Both the position numbers and the translations under genes were made by a program. DNA of 15,709 nucleotides from an uncultured Prevotella sp. (GTDB taxonomy: Bacteria > Bacteroidota > Bacteroidia > Bacteroidales > Bacteroidaceae). This document shows, piece after piece, positions 1 to 7,375 of the stretch (the first letter of the stretch is position 1; each line of letters begins with the position of its first letter). The notes beneath the pieces are model-generated. The model did no database searches and was not told where the DNA came from. It worked only from the letters and a program-made list of their open reading frames with translations. The DNA lies in the NCBI GenBank assembly GCA_934202525.1, contig CAKPYB010000059.1:1-15709 (forward strand). Direction: 5' to 3'.

Positions 1-1272
1 GCAGAATTCACCATCCCGCTCCTGGCGATGATGGCGCTGAAGAAGATTGTGGATGAGCCGGAGATTCTGACAGAGAAGATAAAATATGTATATGCCAGCT
101 TCGGTCTGACAGCAGGTTTCTGTCTGCTCTTCGCCATCATGCCGGGCGTATTCTTCCCTGATTTCATATCGGTACAGGAAACACAGGCGCTGCAGCAGTT
201 GCCTCAGGAGTATATCTCTCCAATCATGAGCAATCTGACGGATATCCGCAAGGGCATCTTTACATCCGACTGCTGGCGTTCGTTCTGGATTATCCTCATC
301 GGTTCGGCACTGCTGATGCTCTTCAAGATGAAGAAGCTGGGCAAGGAATATATGATTGCCGGTATCGCCGTGCTCTGTCTGGTGGATATGTGGATGGTGA
401 ACAAGCGCTATCTCTACGATGATATGTTCGTGGATAAGGCGCAGCGCGATACACCGCAGCAGATGACCGAGACAGACAAGATTATCTGCCGTGACAAGGC
501 ACTCGACTACCGTGTGCTGAATCTGGCATCGAATACATTCAATGAGAACGAGACCTCTTATTACCACAAGAGCATCGGCGGTTATCATCCAGCCAAGCTT
601 CGTCGCTACCAGGAGATGATTGATGCTCACATCGCTCCTGAGATGCAGAGGACGATGCAGGCGGTAGCTGCTGCGGGCGGCGATATGACCAAGGTGAACG
701 GCGACAGTATCTATCCGGTATTGAACATGCTGAATACCAAATACTTCATCATGCCGCTGCAGGGCGGACAGACCGTTCCGGTTCAGAATCCGTATGCCTA
801 CGGCAATGCATGGTTCGTAGACGAGGTGAAGTATGTGAACAATGCCAACGAGGAAATCGATGGCGTGGGCAAGGTGAACCTCCGGCATGTGGCTGTGGCT
901 GATGCCAAGTTTAAGGAACAGCTGGCGCAGAGCGTGAAGCAGGATGATACATCGGTAGTGAAGATGACACAGTATAAGCCGAATAACCTGACTTACGAGG
1001 TGAAGTCGAACAAGGGCGGTGTCATCGTATTCTCCGAGATTTACTATCCGGGCTGGACGGCTACGGTTGACGGTCAGCCGGCTGAATTGGGCAGGGTAAA
1101 CTATATCCTGCGTGCGCTGAACGTGAAGGCAGGCAGCCATAAGGTAGTGCTCGATTTCCATCCTCAGTCGCTCAAGAATACCGAGACCGTGGCTTACATC
1201 GGCTATGGCGTTCTGGCTCTCCTTATTATAATAGGTGTAGTGGTTGAGGTAAGAAAACGCAAGAAGGAATAG
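1..1272 (+). CDS. YfhO-family membrane protein, C-terminal part (5' end outside window)
   Basis: The frame is open from base 1, so the gene begins upstream; about 423 residues are visible. Hydrophobic segments lie near bases 88-162, 283-324, 349-400 and 1189-1251. The last of these is followed by a basic tail (VRKRKKE), which fits a cytoplasmic C-terminus. Between the third and last segments is a large soluble domain of roughly 260 residues, including GWTATVDGQPAELGRVNY. That element is typical of the C-terminal extracytoplasmic domain of YfhO-like (GT-C-type) polytopic proteins. In Bacillus, YfhO glycosylates lipoteichoic acid; the substrate in Bacteroidetes is not known to me, so a glycosyltransferase or envelope-glycan role is inference. 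The first ATG in the frame (base 28) falls inside a continuing hydrophobic stretch and is not the true start. Confidence 0.8.
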   Translation, partial: AEFTIPLLAMMALKKIVDEPEILTEKIKYVYASFGLTAGFCLLFAIMPGVFFPDFISVQETQALQQLPQEYISPIMSNLTDIRKGIFTSDCWRSFWIILIGSALLMLFKMKKLGKEYMIAGIAVLCLVDMWMVNKRYLYDDMFVDKAQRDTPQQMTETDKIICRDKALDYRVLNLASNTFNENETSYYHKSIGGYHPAKLRRYQEMIDAHIAPEMQRTMQAVAAAGGDMTKVNGDSIYPVLNMLNTKYFIMPLQGGQTVPVQNPYAYGNAWFVDEVKYVNNANEEIDGVGKVNLRHVAVADAKFKEQLAQSVKQDDTSVVKMTQYKPNNLTYEVKSNKGGVIVFSEIYYPGWTATVDGQPAELGRVNYILRALNVKAGSHKVVLDFHPQSLKNTETVAYIGYGVLALLIIIGVVVEVRKRKKE

Positions 1273-1273
1273 T

Positions 1274-1290
1274 GGGGATTGCAAATCCCC
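1274..1290 (+). repeat. Short hairpin and ATTGCAAAT direct repeat upstream of GSCFA gene
   Basis: A perfect 7-bp inverted repeat (GGGGATT / AATCCCC, loop gca) begins two bases after the YfhO stop. The 9-mer ATTGCAAAT occurs at 1278-1286 and again at 1299-1307, exactly 21 bases apart, just before the GSCFA start. No T-run follows the hairpin, so it is not a classical terminator. Confidence 0.4.
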
Positions 1291-1314
1291 TTAGACAGAT
1301 TGCAAATTCTAATG

Positions 1315-2136
1315 ATGCGATTTAGAACAGAAATAGATATTCCGAAGGCCGACTTCGAGATAGGGGCGGCAGAGCGGATGCTCTTTGTGGGCAGTTGCTT
1401 TGCCGACAATCTGGGACGCCGGTTTGTGGAGAACCGCTTCCGGGCTACGGTGAATCCCTTCGGGGTGATGTATAATCCGGCAAGCATTCTCCATACGGTA
1501 GAGAAAAGTCGGGAGGTTCATCCACGGGTGGCTGTCTTTACGCTCGGTACCAACCATGTGTATATCCTGAAGGAGACGGGCGAGATAGTGGACAACTGCC
1601 AGAAGCGCCCGCAGTGCCTCTTCGAAGAGCGGGAACTGAGCGTGGACGAATGTTCCGGCTATCTGCAGAAGGCTATCAATCTGCTGAAATCGCAGTTGGA
1701 AGCATCTGAAGGAAGTGACGGCGGACTGAAGGTAATCATCACGGTAAGTCCTATCCGCTATGCGAAATACGGCTATCACGGGAGTCAGCTTTCGAAGGCT
1801 ACGCTCCTGCTGGCAGCCGATAAGCTGGTGAAGGAGAATCCCGGAGTGGTGAGCTATTTCCCGGCTTACGAGATCATGAACGATGAACTTCGTGACTACC
1901 GCTTCTACAAGGAAGACATGCTGCATCCGAGCGAACAGGCTGTGGAATATATCTGGGAGCGGTTCCGGGCAACTTACTTCGGCAAGGCAGCAGAGCTGTT
2001 TCTGGAAGACTGGCGGCCTATCCGCGAAGCACTCGGCCACAAGCCCTTCCATCCCGAGAGCGAGGAACACCAGAAGTTCATCGCCAGGACGGAAGAGAAG
2101 AAAAGACAATTTGAGGAGAAATATCATCTCTTATAA
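1315..2136 (+). CDS. GSCFA family protein (SGNH-hydrolase-like)
   Basis: This 273-residue protein carries the diagnostic FVGSCFADN motif near residues 24-32, which gives the GSCFA family its name. The Ser in GSCFA is in the position of an SGNH-type nucleophile. A C-terminal DMLHPSEQAVEYIW segment supplies the Asp-x-x-His expected of a GDSL/SGNH-like active site, and LGTNHVYI is a middle block. An esterase or acyl-hydrolase activity is inferred from the fold; no substrate is established. I chose ATG 1315 (MRFRTEID); ATG 1312 directly before it is equally possible, while the upstream TTG at 1279 falls within the hairpin and is unlikely. The gene lies 42 bases after the YfhO gene and 52 before murF-alr, probably in one transcript. 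Its last codons are part of a 25-bp tandem duplication. Confidence 0.85.
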   Translation: MRFRTEIDIPKADFEIGAAERMLFVGSCFADNLGRRFVENRFRATVNPFGVMYNPASILHTVEKSREVHPRVAVFTLGTNHVYILKETGEIVDNCQKRPQCLFEERELSVDECSGYLQKAINLLKSQLEASEGSDGGLKVIITVSPIRYAKYGYHGSQLSKATLLLAADKLVKENPGVVSYFPAYEIMNDELRDYRFYKEDMLHPSEQAVEYIWERFRATYFGKAAELFLEDWRPIREALGHKPFHPESEEHQKFIARTEEKKRQFEEKYHLL

Positions 2137-2164
2137 AATGGAGAAATATCATCTCTTATAAAAT
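2115..2164 (+). repeat. Perfect 25-bp tandem duplication across the GSCFA stop codon
   Basis: Bases 2115-2139 are repeated exactly at 2140-2164. The first copy encodes the GSCFA C-terminus (EKYHLL) and its TAA stop; the second copy lies in the intergenic space. The junction creates a seven-codon mini-frame (ATG at 2138, MEKYHLL, stop at 2159-2161) ahead of murF-alr. Confidence 0.9.
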
Positions 2165-2188
2165 AAAGAATATTTAAATAACAAGACA

Positions 2189-4666
2189 ATGACATATACT
2201 ATTGAAAAGGTAACCACACTGATAGGTGCGCGTCGCTATGGAGACAATGATACCAACATCGGTTTTATCCTGACCGATAGTCGTTCACTTTGTTTCCCAG
2301 AGGAAACTCTGTTCTTTGCGCTCAAGTCGGAGCGTAATGATGGTCATAACTACATCCCTGAGTTGTATCGCAGAGGTGTAAAAAACTTTGTTGTAACGAA
2401 TGTGCCTAAGGGCTATGCTTCTGATTATCCGGGAGCCAACTTCCTGAAGGTAGTAAACACGCTCGAGGCTCTCCAGCGTCTGGCTGAGCGCCACCGTGAC
2501 GAGTTTAATATCCCTATCGTAGGCATCACGGGTTCAAACGGCAAGACCATGGTCAAGGAGTGGCTCTACCAGCTGCTCTCGCCAAGCATGTTTGTTACCC
2601 GCAGTCCGCGCAGTTACAACTCTCAGATAGGTGTGCCATTGTCGGTATGGCTGATGAACGAGCAGACCCAGGTGGGCGTTTTCGAGGCAGGTATCAGTAT
2701 GCCTGGCGAAATGCTTGCCCTGCGTGACATCATCCAGCCAACCATCGCCGTACTGACCAATCTGGGTGCTGCCCATCAGGAGAACTTCTCTTCCCTGGAG
2801 GAGAAATGCCGGGAGAAACTCATCCTCTTCCATGATGCAGAAACCGTAATCTATGATGGCGATGACGAGGTTATCAACAAGGTGATAGCCGAATATCCCG
2901 ACTATAAAGGCGAGAAACTCTTCTGGTCGCTCAAGAATGCGGAGGCTCCTTTCTATGTGAAGAACATCGAGAAGCAGCAGAGCGTGAGCGTGATTACCTA
3001 TATATATAAAGGTGAAGAAGACAGTTTCTCTATCCCGTTCATCGATGATGCATCTGTACAGAATGCCATCATCTCTGCTGTCGTGGCATCGAAACTCGGT
3101 CTTTCGGCTGAAGATATCGACAAGCGTATGGCACAGCTCGAACCTGTGGCAATGAGACTGGAGGTGAAGGTAGGACAGCACGGATGTACGCTGATCAACG
3201 ACAGCTACAATAGTGATATCAACTCGCTCGATATCGCTCTCGACTTCATGAACCGCCGTCCAGACCATCGCGGCCGTCGCCATACGCTGATATTGAGCGA
3301 CATCTACCAGAGCGGTCAGGAACCGGAGGCTTTATATAAAGAGGTGAGCGATTTAGCCCGCAAACGTGGCGTGGTGAAGTTTATCGGTATCGGTCCTGAA
3401 CTCTGCAAGCAGCACGACGTGATTCAGATATCGGAGAAGTTCTTCTTCCAGGATGTAGAGGAATTCATCGCCAGCGAGGTGTTTGCTTCTCTGCGCGATG
3501 AGGTGATTCTGCTGAAGGGCGCCCGCCAGTTTGGCTTCGACCAGCTCACCGAACTGCTGGTACAGAAGGTACACGAAACTACGTTGGAGGTGAATCTGAA
3601 CGCCGTGGTAGCCAATCTGAACTACTACCGTGCGTTTATGAAGCCGGAAACCAAGCTGGTATGCATGATCAAGGCAGACGGCTACGGTGCAGGTGCCGTG
3701 GAGATAGCCAAGACCCTGCAGGACCATCGTGTAGACTATCTGGCTGTGGCTGTAGCCGATGAGGGCGTTACGCTGCGCAAGAACGGTATCACCAGCAACA
3801 TCATGATCATGAATCCGGAGATGACCGCCTTCAAGACCATGTTCGATTACGACCTGGAGCCGGAAGTTTACTCTTTCCGTCTGCTCGATGCGCTCATCAA
3901 GGCTGCCGAGAAAGAGGGAGTAACTGGTTTCCCTGTCCATATCAAGCTGGATACCGGCATGCACCGCATGGGCTTCGACCCGGAGAACGATATGGAGGAA
4001 CTCATCGGCAAGCTGAAGCACCAGAATGCCATCATCCCACGTTCTGTGTTCTCTCACTTCGTGGGCAGTGATGACGACAGCTTCGATGATTTCTCAGCTC
4101 ATCAGTTTGAACTCTTCGACAAGGGCAGCAAGCAGTTGCAGGCAGCCTTCGACCATAAGATATTGCGCCATATCTGCAATTCGGCAGGTATCGAGCACTT
4201 CCCGGAACGTCAGTTGGATATGTGCCGCCTGGGACTCGGACTCTACGGCATCAATTCGCGCAACAACAAGACCATCAACTGCGTGAGCACCCTGAAGACC
4301 ACCATTCTGCAGATGCACAACGTGAAGGCAGGCGACAGTGTGGGCTACAGCCGCAAGACCATCCTCGACAGAGACAGCGTCATCGCAGCCATCCCTATCG
4401 GCTATGCTGACGGACTGAACCGCCGTCTGGGTAACCGCCATGCCTACTGTCTGGTGAACGGTCAGGAGGCAGATTATGTGGGCAACATCTGTATGGATGT
4501 GGCTATGATAGACGTGACCGACATCCCTTGCAAGGAAGGAGATTCGGTAGAAATCTTCGGCGAGCATCTGCCAGTCCAGACACTGAGCGATATCCTCGAA
4601 ACCATCCCTTACGAGGTGCTGACCACCATCAGCAACCGTGTGAAGAGAGTTTACTTCCAGGACTAG
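2189..4666 (+). CDS. Bifunctional UDP-MurNAc-tripeptide:D-Ala-D-Ala ligase / alanine racemase
   Basis: This 825-residue protein fuses two consecutive steps of peptidoglycan precursor synthesis. The N-terminal ~455 residues are a MurF-type Mur ligase: ATP-binding loop GITGSNGKT around residues 112-120 (K119), a Mur central domain with VAVLTNLGAAHQENF-like text (AVLTNLGAAHQENF), and a C-terminal domain with LINDSYNSD. The C-terminal ~365 residues are a fold-III alanine racemase: PLP lysine K495 in MIKADGYGAG, KLDTGMHRMGF, the likely catalytic Tyr Y720 in VGYSRKT, IGYADGLNRRLGN and VGNICMDVAMIDVTD. All key residues of both halves appear present, so both activities are expected in the cytosol: racemase makes D-Ala and MurF adds D-Ala-D-Ala to UDP-MurNAc-tripeptide. 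The fused arrangement is known from Bacteroidetes. The fused reading frame is continuous, with no internal stop. A strong terminator follows. Confidence 0.95.
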   Translation: MTYTIEKVTTLIGARRYGDNDTNIGFILTDSRSLCFPEETLFFALKSERNDGHNYIPELYRRGVKNFVVTNVPKGYASDYPGANFLKVVNTLEALQRLAERHRDEFNIPIVGITGSNGKTMVKEWLYQLLSPSMFVTRSPRSYNSQIGVPLSVWLMNEQTQVGVFEAGISMPGEMLALRDIIQPTIAVLTNLGAAHQENFSSLEEKCREKLILFHDAETVIYDGDDEVINKVIAEYPDYKGEKLFWSLKNAEAPFYVKNIEKQQSVSVITYIYKGEEDSFSIPFIDDASVQNAIISAVVASKLGLSAEDIDKRMAQLEPVAMRLEVKVGQHGCTLINDSYNSDINSLDIALDFMNRRPDHRGRRHTLILSDIYQSGQEPEALYKEVSDLARKRGVVKFIGIGPELCKQHDVIQISEKFFFQDVEEFIASEVFASLRDEVILLKGARQFGFDQLTELLVQKVHETTLEVNLNAVVANLNYYRAFMKPETKLVCMIKADGYGAGAVEIAKTLQDHRVDYLAVAVADEGVTLRKNGITSNIMIMNPEMTAFKTMFDYDLEPEVYSFRLLDALIKAAEKEGVTGFPVHIKLDTGMHRMGFDPENDMEELIGKLKHQNAIIPRSVFSHFVGSDDDSFDDFSAHQFELFDKGSKQLQAAFDHKILRHICNSAGIEHFPERQLDMCRLGLGLYGINSRNNKTINCVSTLKTTILQMHNVKAGDSVGYSRKTILDRDSVIAAIPIGYADGLNRRLGNRHAYCLVNGQEADYVGNICMDVAMIDVTDIPCKEGDSVEIFGEHLPVQTLSDILETIPYEVLTTISNRVKRVYFQD

Positions 4667-4733
4667 GAAGTGAAGAGGGAAGAACGAAGACCGATTCGGT
4701 AAAAAATCATTTAAAAAACGTATAAAAATAGAG

Positions 4734-4770
4734 AAATCCTATCAGAAAAGTTCTGATAGGATTTTTTTTT
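4734..4770 (+). terminator. Rho-independent terminator after murF-alr
   Basis: A perfect stem of 11 bp (TCCTATCAGAA / TTCTGATAGGA), extendable to 14 bp through flanking A/T pairs, encloses a 3-base loop and runs into a T-tract of nine. It isolates the upstream envelope cluster from the gatC-kduI unit. Confidence 0.95.
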
Positions 4771-4795
4771 GCGTAAATTTTTCCTTTAAAACGTA

Positions 4796-4825
4796 TTGTA
4801 ATTGAAGAAAAAAGTGTATCTTTGC
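4796..4825 (+). promoter_or_regulatory. Bacteroidetes-type promoter for the gatC-kduI-MFS unit
   Basis: A -7 box TATCTTTGC at 4817-4825 matches TAnnTTTGc. A TTG at 4796-4798 stands 18 bases upstream as the -33 element. It lies just after the upstream terminator and about 80 bases before the first ATG. The leader (about 4831-4905) is A-rich and shows no structure that I can support. Confidence 0.8.
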
Positions 4826-4905
4826 ACACAACAAATCATCTAAAGACAAAAGAGGGTGCTCCTTGTCGAGTATTTTCTAACAATTAAACAATTCAAAAAT
4901 TTAAA

Positions 4906-6270
4906 ATGGAACAAGTATTTAGCTATATTATCAGTCTCGGTGCGAGCGTGATGATGCCTATCATCTTCACGGTCATCGGTCTGTGTATTGGCATGAAATT
5001 CGGAAAGGCTCTGAAGTCGGGACTCTTCGTAGGCGTGGGTTTCGTAGGTTTGGGCGTGGTAACAGCATTGCTGACTACCAACTTCAACGACCCATTGAAG
5101 GCTATTTCAGACATCTACCACCTACAGTTAAACGTTTTTGACATGGGATGGCCTGCAGCTGCAGCTGTAGCTTACAATACAGCAGTGGGCGCATTGATTA
5201 TCCCAATCTGTCTGGGTGTCAACTTCCTGATGTTGATTACTAAGACAACACGTACAGTGAATATCGACCTCTGGAACTACTGGCACTTCGCCTTTATCGG
5301 TGCGGTGGCTTACTTCGTGATGGGCCAGAGTTTGCTTTGGGGCTATTTCGCAGCTATCGTCTGCTACATCAACACGCTGGTTTGTGCAGACCTGACAGCC
5401 GACAGATTCCAGAAATATTACGATTTGGATGGTATCTCAATTCCGCAGCCATTCTGCCAGAGTTTCATGCCATTCGCAATCGTTTTCAATAAACTCTTCG
5501 ATATGATTCCGGGCTTCTCTAAGCTCGATATCGATGCAGAGGGACTGAAGAAGAAGTTCGGTGTGCTCGGCGAGCCACTGGTACTCGGCGTTATCGTAGG
5601 TGCCCTGATTGGTTGGGCAGCCCAGCTCGATATCAAGAAGATTCTCTTCCTGGGTGTAACGATGGGTGCCGTGATGGAGCTGATTCCTCGTATTACAGCC
5701 CTGTTTATCGACGGTTTGAAGCCTATCTCAGAGAAGACACAGGAGCTGGTGAAGACCAAGTTTAACGGCAAGAAGGTTCATATCGGTATGAGTCCTGCGC
5801 TGGTTATCGGCCATCCAACTACCCTGGTAGCATCTGTGATTCTGATTCCGGTTATTCTGGCTATCGCAGTCTTCCTGCCAGGCAACCAGTTCTTGCCTTT
5901 GGCTTCGTTGGCAGGTATGTTCTACCTCTTCCCAATGATTCTGCCGTTTACAAGAGGTAATGTGGTGAAGACGCTTATCATCGGTCTGGTAACCCTCGTC
6001 ATCGGTCTCTACTTCGTTACCGATATGGCACCAGACTTTACGCTGGCAGCCAATCAGGTTTATGCAGCAACAGGCGATAATGCCGCTCATATCCCTGACG
6101 GATTCTCAGGCGGTGCACTCGATTTCGCATCCTCTCTCTTCGGATGGGTTATCTATCGCGGTGTGAAGCTTTCATACATCGGTATGGGTGTTCTCGCAGT
6201 CATCACATTAGCCATGATGGTTATCAACCGTCAGCGCATCGTGAAGGAAGAGAGAAAGGTAAAAGGGTAA
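4906..6270 (+). CDS. PTS galactitol-type IIC permease (GatC family), orphan
   Basis: A 454-residue very hydrophobic protein aligning by eye with E. coli GatC along most of its length. Shared blocks include the GFVGLG region, VFDMGWP, TRTVNIDLWNYWH (E. coli TRVVNVDIWNIWH), FGVLGEPLVLGVIVG, GMSPALVIGHPT and PGNQFLPLASL. GatC is the membrane subunit that carries its sugar during phosphotransfer from EIIB. No IIA, IIB, EI or HPr gene is visible, and a PTS is generally rare or absent in Bacteroidetes, so this protein may transport without phosphorylation; that is inference. It is the first gene after a clear promoter, and kduI begins 29 bases downstream, implying co-transcription. The next genes suggest a uronate-derived rather than galactitol substrate. 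The C-terminal codons (ERKVKG, stop) lie inside an 8-bp tandem repeat. Confidence 0.85.
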   Translation: MEQVFSYIISLGASVMMPIIFTVIGLCIGMKFGKALKSGLFVGVGFVGLGVVTALLTTNFNDPLKAISDIYHLQLNVFDMGWPAAAAVAYNTAVGALIIPICLGVNFLMLITKTTRTVNIDLWNYWHFAFIGAVAYFVMGQSLLWGYFAAIVCYINTLVCADLTADRFQKYYDLDGISIPQPFCQSFMPFAIVFNKLFDMIPGFSKLDIDAEGLKKKFGVLGEPLVLGVIVGALIGWAAQLDIKKILFLGVTMGAVMELIPRITALFIDGLKPISEKTQELVKTKFNGKKVHIGMSPALVIGHPTTLVASVILIPVILAIAVFLPGNQFLPLASLAGMFYLFPMILPFTRGNVVKTLIIGLVTLVIGLYFVTDMAPDFTLAANQVYAATGDNAAHIPDGFSGGALDFASSLFGWVIYRGVKLSYIGMGVLAVITLAMMVINRQRIVKEERKVKG

Positions 6271-6286
6271 AAAGGTAAAAAAGTAA
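6255..6286 (+). repeat. 8-bp tandem repeat (AAAGGTAA-like, 4 units) over the gatC stop
   Basis: Units AAAGGTAA, AAGGGTAA, AAAGGTAA and AAAAGTAA follow each other without gaps. The second unit contains the GatC stop codon (6268-6270). The same unit recurs at 8841-8872 and, inverted, at 8912-8943. Confidence 0.9.
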
Positions 6287-6299
6287 AAACAAGATAATT

Positions 6300-7265
6300 A
6301 TGAAGAAATTAACATTAATATTAGCAGCAATGGTATTAACAGCAAGTCAGGCTTTTGGCCAGTGTGGAAAATGTGGTTATGAAGTGAAGGCAGAAAATGC
6401 CTACACTAACTACAACGTTCGTTATGCAAGCAATCCGATGGATGCAAAGCACTATACAACAGACCGCCTTCGCGGTGAATTTGCTATCGAGAAGGTGTTC
6501 GCTCCAGGCGAGGTAAACTGGACATACACCATGTTCGACCGCTTCCTCATCGGTGGTGCTGAGCCAACAACCGCTCCTCTGAAGCTGACTTCTATCGCTC
6601 CTCTCTATACAGACAAGCCAAACGATCAGAAGAATCTGCTCGACAACCGCGAGTTGGGTATCATCAACATCGGTGGCGAGGGTACTGTAACCGTAGACGG
6701 CAAGAAGTATACACTCGGTTTCCAGGAGGCTCTCTACGTAGGTCGTGGTGCCAAGAACATCGAGGTAAGCAGCAAGGATGCAGCTAAGCCAGCTAAGTTC
6801 TATATGAACAGCGCTTGCGCTCATCAGGCATATCCTACCAAGAAGGTTACCCTGAAAGATGCCAACAATATCAAGGCAGGTAGCCTGAAGGAGAGCAACG
6901 ACCGCGTAATCCACCAGTTGATTATCGACGGTGTAGCCGGTGTTCGTACCTGCCAGTTGCAGATGGGTGTTACTGAGTTGAAGGAGGGTTCTGTATGGAA
7001 CACCATGCCAGCTCATACTCACCTCCGCCGTATGGAGACTTACCTCTATTATAATGTGCCAGAGGGTCAGAAGATTCTCCACGTAATGGGTGAGCCACAG
7101 GAGACACGTCCTATCTGGTTGAACAACGAGCAGGCTGTGATTGCTCCAGAGTGGTCTATCCACTGTGCAGCAGGTACCAGCAACTATACCTTTATCTGGG
7201 GTATGGCAGGCGAGAATCTGATCTATAACGATATGCAGGTAGTGAAGATTCCTACATTGGAATAA
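6300..7265 (+). CDS. kduI: 5-dehydro-4-deoxy-D-glucuronate isomerase (KduI) with signal peptide
   Basis: KduI interconverts 5-keto-4-deoxyuronate (from unsaturated uronate disaccharides of pectin or glycosaminoglycans) and 3-deoxy-D-glycero-2,5-hexodiulosonate. The match to E. coli KduI is strong: [71 protein letters not shown] and [10 protein letters not shown]. The zinc ligands are in register: H239 and H241 of HTH, E246 of RRMETY and H288 of WSIH, each 43 residues later than E. coli H196, H198, E203 and H245. The protein has 321 residues against about 278 usual. The extra N-terminus is a classical Sec signal (MKK, then [17 protein letters not shown]) with likely cleavage after AFG near residue 20; the mature protein would begin with QCGKCG. 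Q just before Cys argues against a lipobox. The enzyme is normally cytosolic, so periplasmic location is the unusual inference here. Confidence 0.92.
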   Translation: MKKLTLILAAMVLTASQAFGQCGKCGYEVKAENAYTNYNVRYASNPMDAKHYTTDRLRGEFAIEKVFAPGEVNWTYTMFDRFLIGGAEPTTAPLKLTSIAPLYTDKPNDQKNLLDNRELGIINIGGEGTVTVDGKKYTLGFQEALYVGRGAKNIEVSSKDAAKPAKFYMNSACAHQAYPTKKVTLKDANNIKAGSLKESNDRVIHQLIIDGVAGVRTCQLQMGVTELKEGSVWNTMPAHTHLRRMETYLYYNVPEGQKILHVMGEPQETRPIWLNNEQAVIAPEWSIHCAAGTSNYTFIWGMAGENLIYNDMQVVKIPTLE

Positions 7266-7280
7266 AGAAGTACAGTAAAT

Positions 7281-7319
7281 GGCAACCTGGTTTATGATTA
7301 ATATGAGCCAGGCTTTGCC
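7281..7319 (+). promoter_or_regulatory. Stable intergenic hairpin between kduI and MFS gene
   Basis: GGCAA (7281-7285) pairs with TTGCC (7315-7319), and CCTGGTTTAT (7286-7295) pairs with ATGAGCCAGG (7303-7312) using two G-U pairs. This gives a 15-bp stem with a 2-base bulge and a 7-base loop. No T-run follows, so it is more likely a processing, stability or attenuation element than a full terminator. I see no convincing separate promoter for the MFS gene. Confidence 0.55.
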
Positions 7320-7375
7320 GTCTAAATAGTAATCTAAAATAAAAATAAGTATAACGCTTAAAAGCTTTTTGCAAA

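Noticed and set aside
1279..1314. TTG start for the GSCFA protein at 1279
   Set aside because: It sits inside a hairpin, and the encoded leader is unlike GSCFA proteins; two ATGs at 1312 and 1315 fit better.
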